64,000 nucleotides of DNA, taken from assembly GCF_008831285.2 (NCBI RefSeq), contig NW_022204507.1, positions 4,732,174-4,796,173 on the forward strand. Direction: 5' to 3'. The translations under genes were made by a program, and so were the position numbers. The stretch's first letter is position 1. Each line of letters starts with the position of its first letter. The stretch is from Nymphaea colorata. Lineage: Eukaryota; Streptophyta; Magnoliopsida; Nymphaeales; Nymphaeaceae. Below are positions 23,005-34,944 of the stretch, in pieces. The notes under the pieces were generated by a model. That model was not told where the DNA came from. It saw only the letters and a list, made by a program, of their open reading frames with translations, and did no database searches.

Positions 23005-24520
23005 TTACTTATCATTTTAATTAGTTGTTCTTCTTCAGTTTTTGTCTTTATGTTAAATACATATTTCACCAATTTCATGTTGAAGCTTACAATTCACCTC
23101 GTGATAGGCTCAAGTCATGCCTCTTGCCTTAAATGCCTTTATCTGCCAATTAAAGTTTTTGGTTTTTTTTATCTTTTTTTAATACTGAAAAGACTGGAGA
23201 AAAGTGTCCAAAGATGTCATGATCAAAAGATAGGTTCAGGACTAAGGTTCAAATTTAAATATATTGATACGTAATTAAGGGACCTCTTGAAAACTTCCGA
23301 AGAATTGACTCGTGCTGAATACATTGCAATTGGTGCGGATGGGTCATGGACGTTTATGACTCAGTTACTCTGACATCTTCGATGTCAACACTTGAAGCTT
23401 GATTGAATTGGAAATGCTTGACGTATATTGACTCGCGTGCATATTGCTGATCGTCTCCCAACTACTCACATTTGAAGACCAGGAAAGGCATTCAAGAATG
23501 AAGAGATTATTTAAGTAGTTTATTTGGGCTACACAAGCTTTGAATAATCTCTCATGTTCCTTGTATAGTAGTTTGTTCACATTAACTACTTGTAACCAAC
23601 ATTTGATGTCATTTTGACAGAATGCAGTCAATTCTAGCACCATTCCTTCAATTTGGTGAAATGGTTGGAAAATCATTTATATGGCTATTTTACTCAAGTT
23701 ATAACAACCACCAAATGCTCCTGCAGGCTCCAATCATAGTTGGGTGAGCAGGAAAAGAATTTCATCTCGCCGTCCAATGAGAAGTTTGAAACCCTCACGC
23801 TTTCCCCCAACCTCTCTGCTTTGTGCTATCAGCTTGTGAACCTAACCTCATGAAATTAGTTCTTTATTCATGGAAAAAATGAATCCATGATCAAGCAATA
23901 TCTCATCCAAAAGGTTTATTGTTCTGGCCTTAGCATGAAGATACACATAGTTAAATGTATGAGAATTTACAAAAATAAGTTCATGCTTTGCTGGATGACA
24001 AAAACATGCCACTGTTGTCGATTACATCAAAAGACAAAAGCAGTTAAATGAAAGTGTATTTTTGTGATTTCATCAAACCCTAAAACTTGTTTTTGTAAAA
24101 GCTTCATTTCTTTGCTTTTAAGGCACAGTGTCTAAGTTGAACATGTTGTGGATCAATACATGATAGAGTGCAAGATCCAAGTTCAAGCTAAAACATAATC
24201 ATTTGGTAAATGGAACACTTAAAAAGTGTCCTATGCATATGCCCCAAAGATTAGGGGAGATTCATTGACATCTAGTTCTAACGTTCTATGACTCTAACCA
24301 AACTTTGAGGCAGGTTAATGGAACACTCACATAATGTTCTAAAACCCCAAAACAATCCCTAAACGAACATCCAAGTCAAGGTTTAGATACAAATTCTTGT
24401 TGTTAATTAGGTGGTCTCAATGTGTATATAGGAAAAGTTAATGTTGCCAGATGTTAGATAGTTGTGTGGTTAAAATTTAGAAATTTGTTGCTATAAGTAA
24501 ATTGTCGTCCACCATAAATT
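23005..24520 (+). repeat. 1.5-kb tandem duplication, unit 1
   Basis: Unit 1 and the following segment share ordered landmarks: TTGAAGCTTACA, CCAAAGATGTCATGATCAAA, TAAATATATTGATAC, TTACTCTGACATCTTC, CTTGTATAGTAGTTTGT and GATCAAGCAATATCTCATCC. No coding potential survives; ORFs are short and not conserved between copies. Confidence 0.75.
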
Positions 24521-24536
24521 TGACATTGCTGCTTAG

Positions 24537-25790
24537 TGCTTATCATTTAAATTAGTTGTTCTTTTTCAGTTTTTGTCTCTTTTTTTTTGAAATATATATT
24601 TTACCAATTTCATTTTGAAGCTTACACTTCACCTCCTGATAGGCTAAATGCCTTGCTTCATGCTTTAAATGCCTTTACCAGCCAATTAAAGTTTTTCGTT
24701 TTTTTATCTTCCTTTAATACTAAAAGATGGAAGAAAAGTGTCCAAAGATGTCATGATCAAAAGATAGGTTCAGGACTAAGGTTCAAATTTAAATATATTG
24801 ATACATAATTAAGGGTCCTCTTGAAGACTTCCAATCTGAATTGACTTGTGCTGAGCATGCTGCATTTAGTGCACACGGGTTATGGACGTTTATGTCTCGC
24901 TTACTCTGACATCTTCAATGTCAACGCTTGAAGCTTGTTAGAATTGGAAATGCTTAATGGATATTGACTCGAATGCATACTGCTGGTGGGTATTTAATAG
25001 AGGTGAAAGTAATTTAGTCCCCTAACTACGCAGAATTGAAGACTAGGGAAGGCATTGAAGATATGTTTTAACTAGTTTAGTTGGGCACCACAAGCTTTCA
25101 ATCAATCTCTCTTGTTCCTTGTATAGTAGTTTGTCACATTTAACTACTTTTAACCATCATTTGTTTTCATGTTGACAGAATGCAGTGGATTCTAGCACCA
25201 TTCCTTCAATTTGATGAAATGGTGAGAAAATCATTATTATGGCTGCTCTACCCAAGTTATAACACCTACAAATGCTCCTATGTGTATAGGAGAATTATTT
25301 CATTCTATCGTCTGGTTTGCGCTATCGGCTGTAAACCCAATTTTGTGAAATTAATTCTTTCTTCATGGGACAAGTTGAATCCGTGATCAAGCAATATCTC
25401 ATCCAAAATGTTTATTGTTGAGGCCTTAGCATGAGACTACACAGTTAAATGTATGTAAATTCCACAGAAATACTTTCATTCTTTGATGGATGACAAATAC
25501 ATGGTACTGTTAAAGCTTCAGTTCCTTACTTTTAGGGCGCCACGTCTAAGTTGATCATGTTGTTGGTCAATACGTGATAAAGTACAGGACCCTAGTTCAA
25601 AAGACCTGGGTTCATCCAAATCAAGGTTTGGACTCCAATTATTATTGTTCATTTATATATATAAAAATATATATATATATATTATATATGAAAAATCAAT
25701 GTTGGTAGATGCCAATAAGTTGTTGTATGGTTAGAATTTAGAAATTTGTTGCTGAAAGTAAATTGCTGTCTGCCACAAACTGCGTTAATA
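24537..25790 (+). repeat. 1.5-kb tandem duplication, unit 2
   Basis: Second unit, same orientation, somewhat shorter through internal deletions. Conservation is strongest around the CCAAAGATGTCATGATCAAA block. An AT microsatellite interrupts it at about 25660-25685. Confidence 0.75.
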
Positions 25791-28064
25791 TCAATTATAC
25801 AGTGGCATTTTTAGGAACAAATTTTTTAAATTTTACCCATCTAGCAGAATTCAGCATCCGCACGGATTAGATCCTCATAGATTGAGAGAGAGAGAGAGAT
25901 GATAATAATTTTAATGTGAGAGACCTGGCCCAGTTCTTGTCTCCAACATTAAAACTCGGTGCAAATTCTCTGGCAAAAAAGAAAAGTTGGACCTAGTTAC
26001 TGATAAACTAAAGCCATAACTTTTTCCAGGAAGTTTGAAAAAAGGAGAGGACGTTTGAATCACATGGTCAGAGTGAAAAGTGGTTGATAATGCTAATATG
26101 TCCAAGAACTTTCTTATAAAAGGCCAGAGAATATTTTTATAACTTGTTATCATAAAAGAAAAATGTTATAGAACAAGCGGTGGAGCCAGAAAAAATTTCT
26201 GGAGGAGCACTCATTCACATATTTCTGTATCCAAAGCGGCACTATGCATATAACATAACAAATATATGAAAATATTAATATAAAAATAAAAAAATATTGA
26301 AGGGCTAATGTAGGCAGTTTATATGTAGCTCTGCCTCTGCACAGAACATTTTCAATGTGCACAAACATATCTTACCATCAAATGCTTTCTCGTTTGTCCT
26401 CATGTAGATGTAGGCAACCAGCTGCAGCAACCTTAATTTGCAATTGTTGGGTCACAGTCTTATTGTTGTAAATAAGAAGTCCTTTTTACTTTAGATTGTG
26501 TTCAACGGGTGGGAATTTAGTGTCCCAAAATTTTATTTTGAGACACTTTGTCCCACTATACAAAGCTGTAACGAAAATCGAAACTGAGTGTCACTCAACT
26601 TTTATTTTTCCAAAAATTGATGAAGTCCTATCCAATTTTGTTCACACCTCTGGGGGCCCGACAGAAATTAAGTGTATAGTGTCACAAATATCGTGATATT
26701 TAAAAAAATATCATCATATAAACATAAAAAATAAGAACAACTAAAAAGGGGGAAATCGATATGTTGAAAAAAAAAGAAAAATATATTTATCATGTTTTTT
26801 CACATTTTTTTGTAATTTCTTCTATTTTCCATTTTTCTGTTTTTTAGCATTGGCATTATCATGGATTCAAATTAAAACTCAAACTAAATTATATCTCATG
26901 ATTTTTATCATCGTTAAACATTCTTTATCACTTTTCTATAGTTCTATTTTTGTTTTCTTATTACTTTCTGATTTAATTATTTTATAGCTATTTTTAAATT
27001 TTTTGAGTTTTTTCTGAGATTTTCCTAAGAAAACAACTGTGCCGAAACATACTCGCCAAAAATCTTGCTATTAAAAACCCCATACTGATATTTCTGACAA
27101 TCACTTTGACACCTATTGCTACCTTCAAAGAAGCTTATTAGAGGACTCAGCCTCTTCAAAAGCAAATGTAGCATATTTTGCAAATAGGTAAGTGGAAGGT
27201 GGGGAGTAAGTATTTGTTCACATCAATTTGGAGATCGGGATGTCATTAATATTGGAGGTTGTATCTCGTGCTCCCTTATGGGTTTGGATCTTGCAAAGAT
27301 TTTGGGAGGATCTTTTCATAGTGTAGTTAGCTATATTAGGGCATCCAGGTTTGGTTTCATTTGAATTTTGGTTTTGCTTGTGGGATCATAGGTTCAAGTG
27401 TCAAAGCCGGTTTGATACTATTGTAACAACTTGAGTCACACTCCTACACCGATTTGGACCCCTGATTTAACAGATCTAACCCACCCCCTTGCAAGTTCAA
27501 ATGAACTAAGATAATCAATCACTTAACAACCTCCTTTATAAGTCTTTCAAAATTCTTTGTAATCTTACATATAAGGGATTAAACTTTTGAGGTGTTACAC
27601 AATTTCTCAACTTTGTAGTTGATTGTTATTCTGTATGTGGATAGCTTTGGAAGCAAAATCTGAAACATGGGAGCAAGATTAATTTATGCCCTTGCAAATT
27701 GGGTAGTCCTATTCAAGATGACAATAGACGATTGAGTGTAGTGGTGGAAGAGGGGCACTAATACATCTTATTATTGCAATGGAATGAATGCATATTGCAC
27801 TACGGGGCAGCAGCCTAAGTCTGGTGTGGGCCCTGCATATAGCTAGGCCTGAGTCTAGCGTTGGCATACAATCCGTTATCATACAATCCAGCCACAAGGT
27901 AGCTCTGCTACTGCCTGCCGGTGGTTCTCCAACACAGCGAGGGGGAGGCGACGATTGGCAACGCATTCTTCTTGTTAATGTGTCGCCGATGTCCCCGGTG
28001 GTTTTGAGCCAATCGTTGCCAGCTTCTCCCCATTCATGGTCACAGCTGACTAGGCTGCACAAAG
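25791..28064. other. intergenic DNA, nothing recognised
   Basis: No supported gene. Some minus-strand ORFs (for example 27709-28257) are open by composition only. Confidence 0.4.
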
Positions 28065-29050
28065 AGTAGAGCCAACTCGGGCTCGACTCGAACTCACTCA
28101 AGTAAAGCCGACTCGAGTTTGACTCGTTTTCTGTATGAGTTGAGCTCGAGCTTAAATATAAGCTCGAGTACATTAGCGAGCCGAGTTTGAGTTGGTTGGA
28201 CTCGACTGAGCTGGGCTTTTTGCTTGGTTTGTTAAATTTTACAAACTTTTTTATCATTTTTTTCTCATTGCTTTCTTCACGTGTTTTGAATTTTTCCTTT
28301 CCTTTTCTCTCTCTTCACCCATGCTTCCTCTTACCTTCATCATTACACCCACCACCTACCCTCTCATTACTCTTCTCAATGAATCAACCTTATTCATTTT
28401 CCTTCTCGTTTTTCTCTCCTCACCCACACTTTCCCTTATTGTTTTTTCTCTCATCTATTTTCAGCCCGCATTTCCTCCTCCGATGGTGGCAGATGACCAA
28501 AGGTAAGCAGCCCCTCAAGTTTCTCTATCTTAATCTCAAGTTTGTTACTATTGATTTCCTGTTTTGCATTCCTGGTCTTTTCCGCATTCCTTTCTGTTTC
28601 TCTGGAATTTTAAGTTTCTACTTTTCAATGTTTTAGATTCTGTCGTCTCTTGTTTGCTCAATGCACTTGCATGTGGTTTTGGTGTGTTTCTCAATCTCAT
28701 TTTTTGTTTTGTTCTTTTCCAGGATTGTTGTATGTGTCGGTTGGGATACATTACAGTCCTATTTTTTTTTTTTGGAATGTGTTCTTTTTGGGTTTGTGGA
28801 AATCGGGTGTTCCTGCATTGAGTTCTAACTTCGGAGATGAAACACAATGTAGAATAGTTTATGCTTTCTGGGGAAAACATAGAGGATAAATGAGTTTAAA
28901 TGAGCTGACGAGTCGAGCACGAGCTCGAGCTCAAACACAGTCTCTCAAGTCAAGTTCGAGTTCGAGTTCGAGTTCGTGTTGTGGATCTTGTGTCGAGCTC
29001 GAGCTGACTAAACAAGACTAGATCTGAGCTCGAGCTCGACTCTGCTTGTG
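28065..29050. mobile_element. element with CTCGAG-rich arms and captured exon-like DNA
   Basis: The left arm (28067-28205) and right arm (28890-29045) consist of GAGCTCGAGCTCGA and GACTCGAGTTTGACTCG motifs in opposing orientation, a style seen in plant non-autonomous hAT-like elements. The inside is different: a long C/T-rich leader (28290-28480), an ATG at 28483 in the context CTCCGATGG, seven codons (MVADDQR) and then a donor-like GTAAGC at 28503, followed by T-rich intron-like sequence. That is how the 5' end of a captured gene would look. The source gene is not identified. Confidence 0.4.
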
Positions 29051-29159
29051 TGCAGCACTACAGCTGATGCCCAAACTATTTTTTTTTTTACTTTTACTTT
29101 TTTAAGTAACAAGGAACGTTTGATAAAAAAATCATGCTCCACAAGAAACACATAATTGA

Positions 29160-29195
29160 CATAATGATACACACACACACACACACACATATATA
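29160..29195. repeat. (CA)n(TA)n microsatellite
   Basis: Run of CA units followed by TA units. Confidence 0.85.
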
Positions 29196-29204
29196 TATCA
29201 TCTA

Positions 29205-29585
29205 TATAGGTGTCAATAAATTCAATTTGGATCATATATCTGACCAAATTAACTACTTTAAAAGAATTGGATTATACAACAAGTTATCATCTAAAGCAGT
29301 CGGACCAAATACGGCTTTAAGAAATAACACATGATGGTATTCAGATTCGGATTTAACTAAATATTTCAACAGATTTGGAATCGATTTCAGATTCATGTTA
29401 AATAAATATCCTCTATTTGATATCCATCCATTTGAAAGTTTGTTCCGGCCATATTATAATGTGGCTCAGTAGGTTTAAAAGTCAGGCTTGGATTTAGATG
29501 TGAATTTGACAATCAGATTTGCCTAGGATTTGAATTATATTCAAATTTGGATTCAGATTTGATATGGACATTTTTTTTTTGCAGT
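29205..29585. mobile_element. GATTCAGATT-type element fragment
   Basis: Starts ATAGGTGTCAATAAATTCAA, close to the CTAAGGATGTCAATGTCTGA start of the element at 13747. Arms are filled with TTTGGATTCAGATT variants. Likely the same non-autonomous family. No gene inside. Confidence 0.4.
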
Positions 29586-30179
29586 GAGAGATAGGAAGAG
29601 TGGTTCAAAAATTATAAATCCTATAAAGTAAGATATTTGTAAGAAAAAACGTCATTTTCATGTTCATTACCTTGTTTGGCGACAATGAGATTACATCCAT
29701 GTGCTTCTCAGCCCCTAGATTACCTGCCATTGTTCCATAGTTGCTATTTCAGTTGTCCCAACCCAACCTCTGGCAAGTAAATGCTGCATACGAGTATTGC
29801 TCAAGGTGACAAGCTACTTTTCCATAGAAGAAGTGGCCGAAATACATTCGTTGTGAGCTAGATGAGTATTTCATTTTACTGCTGGGTTGAAAGTCGAAGC
29901 CTTTCACCCTTTCCCTCCTTCCTCCTAGAGTGGTAGGTTTGTTTTTGTGATATGATTCATTTTTCATATTGGTGTGCTTCCTTTTACAACACAAGGAGTT
30001 GATGCCATGAAAACTTGAACCGGCTACCAGCCCCTGCCCTGTCCGTTGCGCCATTCCATTCATTGATGAAGTGACTAAGATATATAATAATTAAATTTGT
30101 TTTAGGGTTAGAAACAACAAATTCCACCATTTTTTTCTGGAAATCTTGCATAAGTCCTACTTTTTGACAACTTTGAAAT

Positions 30180-30309
30180 GTCGGTGACATTTTCACCAAT
30201 ATTCTCTTAACTGATGTCCAGACTAAACGTCGGTAAAATTTTTACTGGCATTCTTTCCTCCTTTACCAATGTTTCCTGGCCGTTGTTAAAATACCAATTT
30301 TTTGTAGTG
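30180..30309 (-). mobile_element. CACTA-type transposon right end
   Basis: Ends CCAATTTTTTGTAGTG at 30309; the complement, CACTACAAAAAATTGG, is the classic plant En/Spm inverted terminal repeat. Inside it lie the usual short subterminal motifs in both orientations (GTCGGTGACATTTTCACCAA, CGTCGGTAAAATTTTTACTG). The matching left end should lie to the left, but none was found within several kb, so the element is probably truncated. Confidence 0.6.
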
Positions 30310-30514
30310 GGGCAGCTATCTACATGGTTGAAGTGTTTCCTTGGATACCAAAAGTTGGTAGAATATCAAATCCCCCAAATCATCAAAGCTTTTTGGGAGA
30401 TCCAATGGAACTTCACAATGGTATTGGCTGCCACTGCAAACAAATGACAAAATTTTCTCTCAGCAACATTTTCGTTGGAAGGACAAGCAGTGGGCATATT
30501 GGGCCGGTTTATAC

Positions 30515-30835
30515 ATGCTGAGGCTGGGCACCAGGTCGGGCTGTCACCGGATACCCGGCACCCGGCCTGACTCGGGCCCGGGCATGAGAAAAACGGACCC
30601 GGGCCTGCCCGAGTTGTTATGGGGCTGGCCCGAGTGGGCCTGATAAGCCCAATTCGAGCCCAATATGTTATTTTTAAATATATATATATATAATATTTTA
30701 TTATAGTTAATTATATCTATATATTATTTCATATTAAAATTATATATTTTTAAATTTAATTGGGCAGGGCCTAGGCTCGGACTCAGTTTTCCAAGTCTGG
30801 CCAGGCCGACCCGATGCCCAAGATCACTTAAATCC
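30515..30835. mobile_element. GC-arm, AT-core element
   Basis: The left arm starts CTGGGCACCAGGTCGGG, the right arm is complementary to TTGGGCATCGGGTCGG, and between them the GCCCGAG/GGGCCTG motifs give way to an AT-only core at about 30665-30755. The two ends form an imperfect inverted repeat, supporting a transposon rather than simple repeat growth. Confidence 0.55.
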
Positions 30836-32340
30836 ACTCGTTTGGTCAATTCAACATCCTAACAGGAAGAATATCTACTTTGCAGCCTTTAAAGAATGTT
30901 TTGGCCTGAGCAGAGGACATACATGGGGGATGGTGTGCCAATACCAGCAAATAAAAAACTTTATTAAGAGCACCCAAAATTATGCATGGTGCCTACGCCG
31001 GACTTAAACCTGATCAAGTGCCCCTCAGTGTAAAAGAAGAAAAAATGAAAAAAAACTATGCCATTGCTTGGTCGCTGCATATATTAAACAACCGTCACTG
31101 CACTCACAAGTCACAATATACCACCATCATGATCAAAATCATGAGGACAATAAACATCCGCATCATAATATTCATATGCCACTGTTTTGGATCTTCTCCA
31201 TCAATATTAATCACACTATAGATGCCCATGCTTTCTTGTAACGATTTCGATTATGTAATTCTTACATCTTTATGAGCACATCTTGAAATTTTTAAAACTT
31301 GACAAAGTCTTCAGGGGTAAAATACCCCAACATGAGGTGGGCAGTAAAAAGAAAGGAAAAATACAAACTCTTGCGGATGTGTTTCTGGCCCAACACTATA
31401 TAGCTCCACACAGAACCTAAACTCTGTATATGTAACTTTGCGTAGATGAAAGATTTTGTTGCTGCAGAGAGTGTCAGATATGCACCCAAAAGCAAAAGAA
31501 GGGGAAGTTGGGCCTTTTGGAGATTTTTTTTAAAAAAAGGAAGTTTTTGTTGGACATTCAACTTTTTTACTACCTATTTTTTCTCCTTAGAAGAGGTTTC
31601 CCACTTTTTACTGATCAGGGGTATTCCGAACATTATATCTCGAGTGCACAATTTTTTTTTTTGCACGGGACAGTGCATAAAACCAGCTTGGAAACTTTGA
31701 TGTGGAACATTATATTTTACTTTGCCCCTATCTCACTGGAGGAGCTCGCTAATGCTTAAAATAAATTTTCTTTCTCTTTGTTCCATGCTTTGCTCTTAGT
31801 TTCGTTACAGTTTTTCTAAAGTGATTTTGTTTTATTTTTTATCACCAACACTTAGGAAAAACGAAGAATTTCAGTCAGATATTTGAACTTAGTCACCAAG
31901 TCAAAAAGTAAAGCCCCTTGCAATGACCGAAGAGGAAAACTCAAGTAATTGTGAAAATAACGTAAAATGAAAACAAAGTGCCCCTTCATATGGATTCTGA
32001 TATTTTGCATGTCATATTCAACTTTATTTTAGAAAAAGACTTGATACGTGAGGCATCATTCACAAAGGGGCAAAGCCATGACACCAACGGACAAGGACAG
32101 GGTTCGAGTTGCAGCCTAGCTAACTAAAGAAGATGGAATGGCCTGTCAATCAACGCCCCGCCCATATCGGCTGTATGTTACTCTCAAGGGCATAAAATCA
32201 TTTAACCTAACAGTTGAACATTCTTGAAAGAAAGGAAGCTTTGTTTCTCTAGATTTCTGGGAATCAACCAACATAAGAAAATTAGCTCCAGCGATCCTGA
32301 CATCCGGCTTTGTTCTCTATTTTCTGCTGATATTCAAGGC
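30836..32340. other. intergenic DNA, nothing recognised
   Basis: No supported gene or element. The 3' part may hold downstream sequence of the minus-strand ORF ending at 32341. Confidence 0.4.
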
Positions 32341-32421
32341 TCACTTTGGAGAATGGGGTCGAAACTGCTGATTAGAATCCTGCATCTGAGAGAGAGAGAG
32401 AGAGAGAAACTCCATGATTGC

Positions 32422-32456
<35 letters not shown>

Positions 32457-32733
32457 TGCAGTACAAATTCTTAAGAGTGGGAAGACATGGGTTCACTTGG
32501 TCTGATCTGAAGTCATGGAGCAGTGGTGGTGAAACTGAAGGAGGACTGATCATCAGGGAGTGGGAGAGCTTGACACGAAGGGTTCCTTTATCTTCCTGTT
32601 GGTCGAGTGACCAGCATGTGCAGCCTGTGGATGCATCCCTTGGGGACAACAACACAACCAGTGCCAGAACGAGAACAGTTGCAACCAGTGCCAGAACGAG
32701 GAAGAGGATGAGCGAACGGGAAAGGGAAGCCAT
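32341..32733 (-). CDS. candidate small secreted protein, 130 residues
   Basis: Minus strand. The ATG at 32733 opens MASLSRSLILFLVLALVA and a long hydrophobic run to about residue 30, a convincing signal peptide or anchor. It is followed by a short Cys pair (CTCW), a charged part and a proline-rich part (SPPSVSPPLL). A TATAAATA box lies about 55 bp upstream, and the short leader between has no ATG, so this start is preferred over the earlier in-frame ATG at 32832, which precedes the TATA. The last 35 codons run through TA and GA microsatellites (YIYIYI, SLSLS), so the true end may be earlier through splicing, or the tail is repeat-derived. The layout recalls plant signalling-peptide precursors, but no known peptide motif is present. 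Confidence 0.4.
32388..32448. repeat. (GA)n and (TA)n microsatellites
   Basis: GA run (32388-32407) and TA run (32422-32448) separated by a short unique stretch. Both fall inside the 3' part of the minus-strand ORF. Confidence 0.9.
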
Positions 32734-32781
32734 TAAATATGGTGATGGAGAGGGGCCGGTGGCCAAGGTGCCTGCCTTAGG

Positions 32782-32794
32782 ACTATTTATAGTG
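32782..32794 (-). promoter_or_regulatory. TATA box of the small secreted-protein ORF
   Basis: Minus-strand CACTATAAATAGT, a near-consensus plant TATA box, about 50 bp before the chosen ATG. With transcription starting about 30 bp downstream, the leader would be roughly 20-25 nt. Confidence 0.5.
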
Positions 32795-32833
32795 AAATGA
32801 AGCTGCAGACTCAAGGGTTTGTGCTCAAACACG

Positions 32834-33544
32834 GGAACTCTGGAATCAGCAGTACTTGTACGATTTACAAAATTTACATGAAGAACTTGAGTAAAAATAA
32901 TGATAATTGTCGAAGGTCGGTACTTTCAATTATTGCTTTATTTACTTGTTTTTAGACTATTCACTAACTTTATATGTGTGTCGTTCTGGGTACTGAAATA
33001 CAAGTTAAAGCATGGTAGGAGAGGTATTCCAAGAAACTGAAAGCAAGCCCTATACCCTAAAACGAATGAGGTGTTAGGTGGAAGCTTAGTCTCTCCTACG
33101 GTAGAATAAAATTTTGTCCCTGCTTACCTAGAATTATTCCCTAACTCAAATCACTATATAAGTCAAGTACAATCTTTAAGGCAAGTTCATGAAACAAACA
33201 AACTATTTTCATTGCCAAACGCCCCTTTTCACTTCCATGAAGTTACTACATCTTATTGATAATTGTATGCCATAAGAATCTGAACCACTTGTATATTGCC
33301 GACCTGTGGTGGCAACATCATCTTATCCCCATGATATTTGCCTACCAAACTTACCTCATGTGCATGAGTACTAATTAACTTATAACAAAAAGACAGCTCA
33401 GGAGGGCACACTAATATGATAGGATCAGAATTCAATAGTCTTCAATCAATTAGACGGTTTATTTTGTCTTAGTGATGACAAGGTTGGGGGAAGTAGCCAA
33501 AATCTATGACCCAATTGTTTTGAGACACGTAACTGTACAATTGA
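32834..33544. other. upstream region, nothing further recognised
   Basis: Would contain any distal promoter of the minus-strand ORF at 32733. No specific site identified. Confidence 0.4.
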
Positions 33545-33690
33545 CCATGCCTAAGGTTGGGCATCGGGACTGGACTGGGGCCAAGCCAAGTTTTAACCCA
33601 ATACACCGGAAATACTCTGGCCCAACTGGCCAGGCCCAAGGGCTACAGGGAACTTGACCCGGCCCAACAAGGAGAAACTCAATTTGAAAA
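33545..33690. mobile_element. short GGCCCAA-rich element
   Basis: Starts CTAAGGTTGGGCATCGGGAC and ends in CTTGACCCGGCCCAACAAGG. The GGGC/GGCCCAA motifs and the start resemble the 30.5-kb element, but it has no AT core. Probably a deleted copy of the same family. Confidence 0.4.
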
Positions 33691-33850
33691 AAAAAATTGT
33701 CATTTGAAGTAGGCCCCCCTCTCTTTTTATAAACCATTTCTCATGGGGGTCCTTTGGAAAAACCATAGAGACTAAAGATTTTAGTAAGGTTGTGTTGGTT
33801 TAACCTGATGATAAATCCCTGGTGATATGAGATTCTTAAGGTTTTAGATG

Positions 33851-33888
33851 CATGGATTTAAGATCAGACTTCCGATCTTAAATCCATG
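33851..33888. repeat. perfect 15-bp inverted repeat
   Basis: Arms CATGGATTTAAGATC and GATCTTAAATCCATG surround an 8-base spacer (33866-33873). No neighbouring gene or U-run suggests a terminator. It may be the core of a fold-back element. Confidence 0.8.
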
Positions 33889-34189
33889 ACTTTGAACATG
33901 TATAATAAAATGAGAATCTCCTAAAAAACACCTTTTTATGCAATGTCAAGTCTTAGCTATACGAGGCCATCAAACCCAATCTAAAAGAATCTTGGAAAGC
34001 TTTGAAAAGTGTGATAAAAAAAGAAACCAGCCCTTTTTTGAAAGGTATTTTAGTCCTTATCCATCTCCTAGTGGAGATAATAACCCATGGGAATGCCATA
34101 TAAAAGTTGGTAAAGTGTTCATCCTTTTCACATGTCTCTACGTTAATTTGTTATAAGATAACATTATGAAAAAGACAATGAAAAATAGA

Positions 34190-34560
34190 ACAGGTTAAAT
34201 TCACCAAATGTTGAATGTTGTTAGACAGCTAAGCGCTAAAAATCAATCATTACTAAAACCTCCATGAATTTTTTTGCACCATAAATCATTGGTAGTATTT
34301 ATGTGGCAACGATTTTTTACTTTATCTGACATATTTGATTTCCCCATATAGAAGATGAATCAATTCCGCCTATATATGCAGTAATGTGCTTGTGTGTTTA
34401 CATATTTGGTAGGCTGTCTTATATGAAGATAGGACAATTCTTTCTCTTCAAAGGAGGCAAACCCCTTTTGCAAAAAAAAAAAAAAAGAAACTTCTTTTTG
34501 ATGGAAATACCTTTTATAGTGAAAACTGCTTACTAAGAGGCACTAGTTATAAAATTTTTA
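34190..34560 (+). repeat. local direct duplication, copy 1
   Basis: Shares with 34945-35370 the ordered landmarks GATGTTGTTGGATAGCTAA (as a variant), AAAAATCAAT.ATTACTAA, TTGCACCATAAATCATT, TCTGACATATTTGATTTCCC and a poly-A stretch. Non-coding. Confidence 0.7.
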
Positions 34561-34707
34561 AAATTTTAATAGGCACTAGTATCTAATTGCTCATACCATA
34601 CACACTTGCCTCCTCTAGCTGCTCAGTCGAGTCTCATGATTTTCTTTACCATGACGCAAGAAAGAGACCAAGATTTCTTTTTATGATTTACTACTTTGAA
34701 TTTATTA

Positions 34708-34730
34708 TATATATATATATATATATATAT
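34708..34730. repeat. (TA)n microsatellite
   Basis: Simple AT dinucleotide run between the two copies of a local duplication. Confidence 0.9.
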
Positions 34731-34944
34731 GACAAGAACAGGTCCACATTGCCTCCACAATGACTACCATAATCTAATCTCAACATTTTTCAATACAATC
34801 AAGATAGCACCATTTAACTTTTGAACTGAGGATATGACTCTAACACACCACCCAACCCAAGCGGTTGCACTAGAGAGAGAGATGGAATCGGGGCGGAGAG
34901 TGCAAAAATAACAATGAAAATAGAAAAGAAAACAATTGGCTATA

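Noticed and set aside
27709-28257. 182-codon minus-strand ORF
   Set aside because: Open by composition; serine-rich translation of the CTCGAG arm and flank, with no domain.
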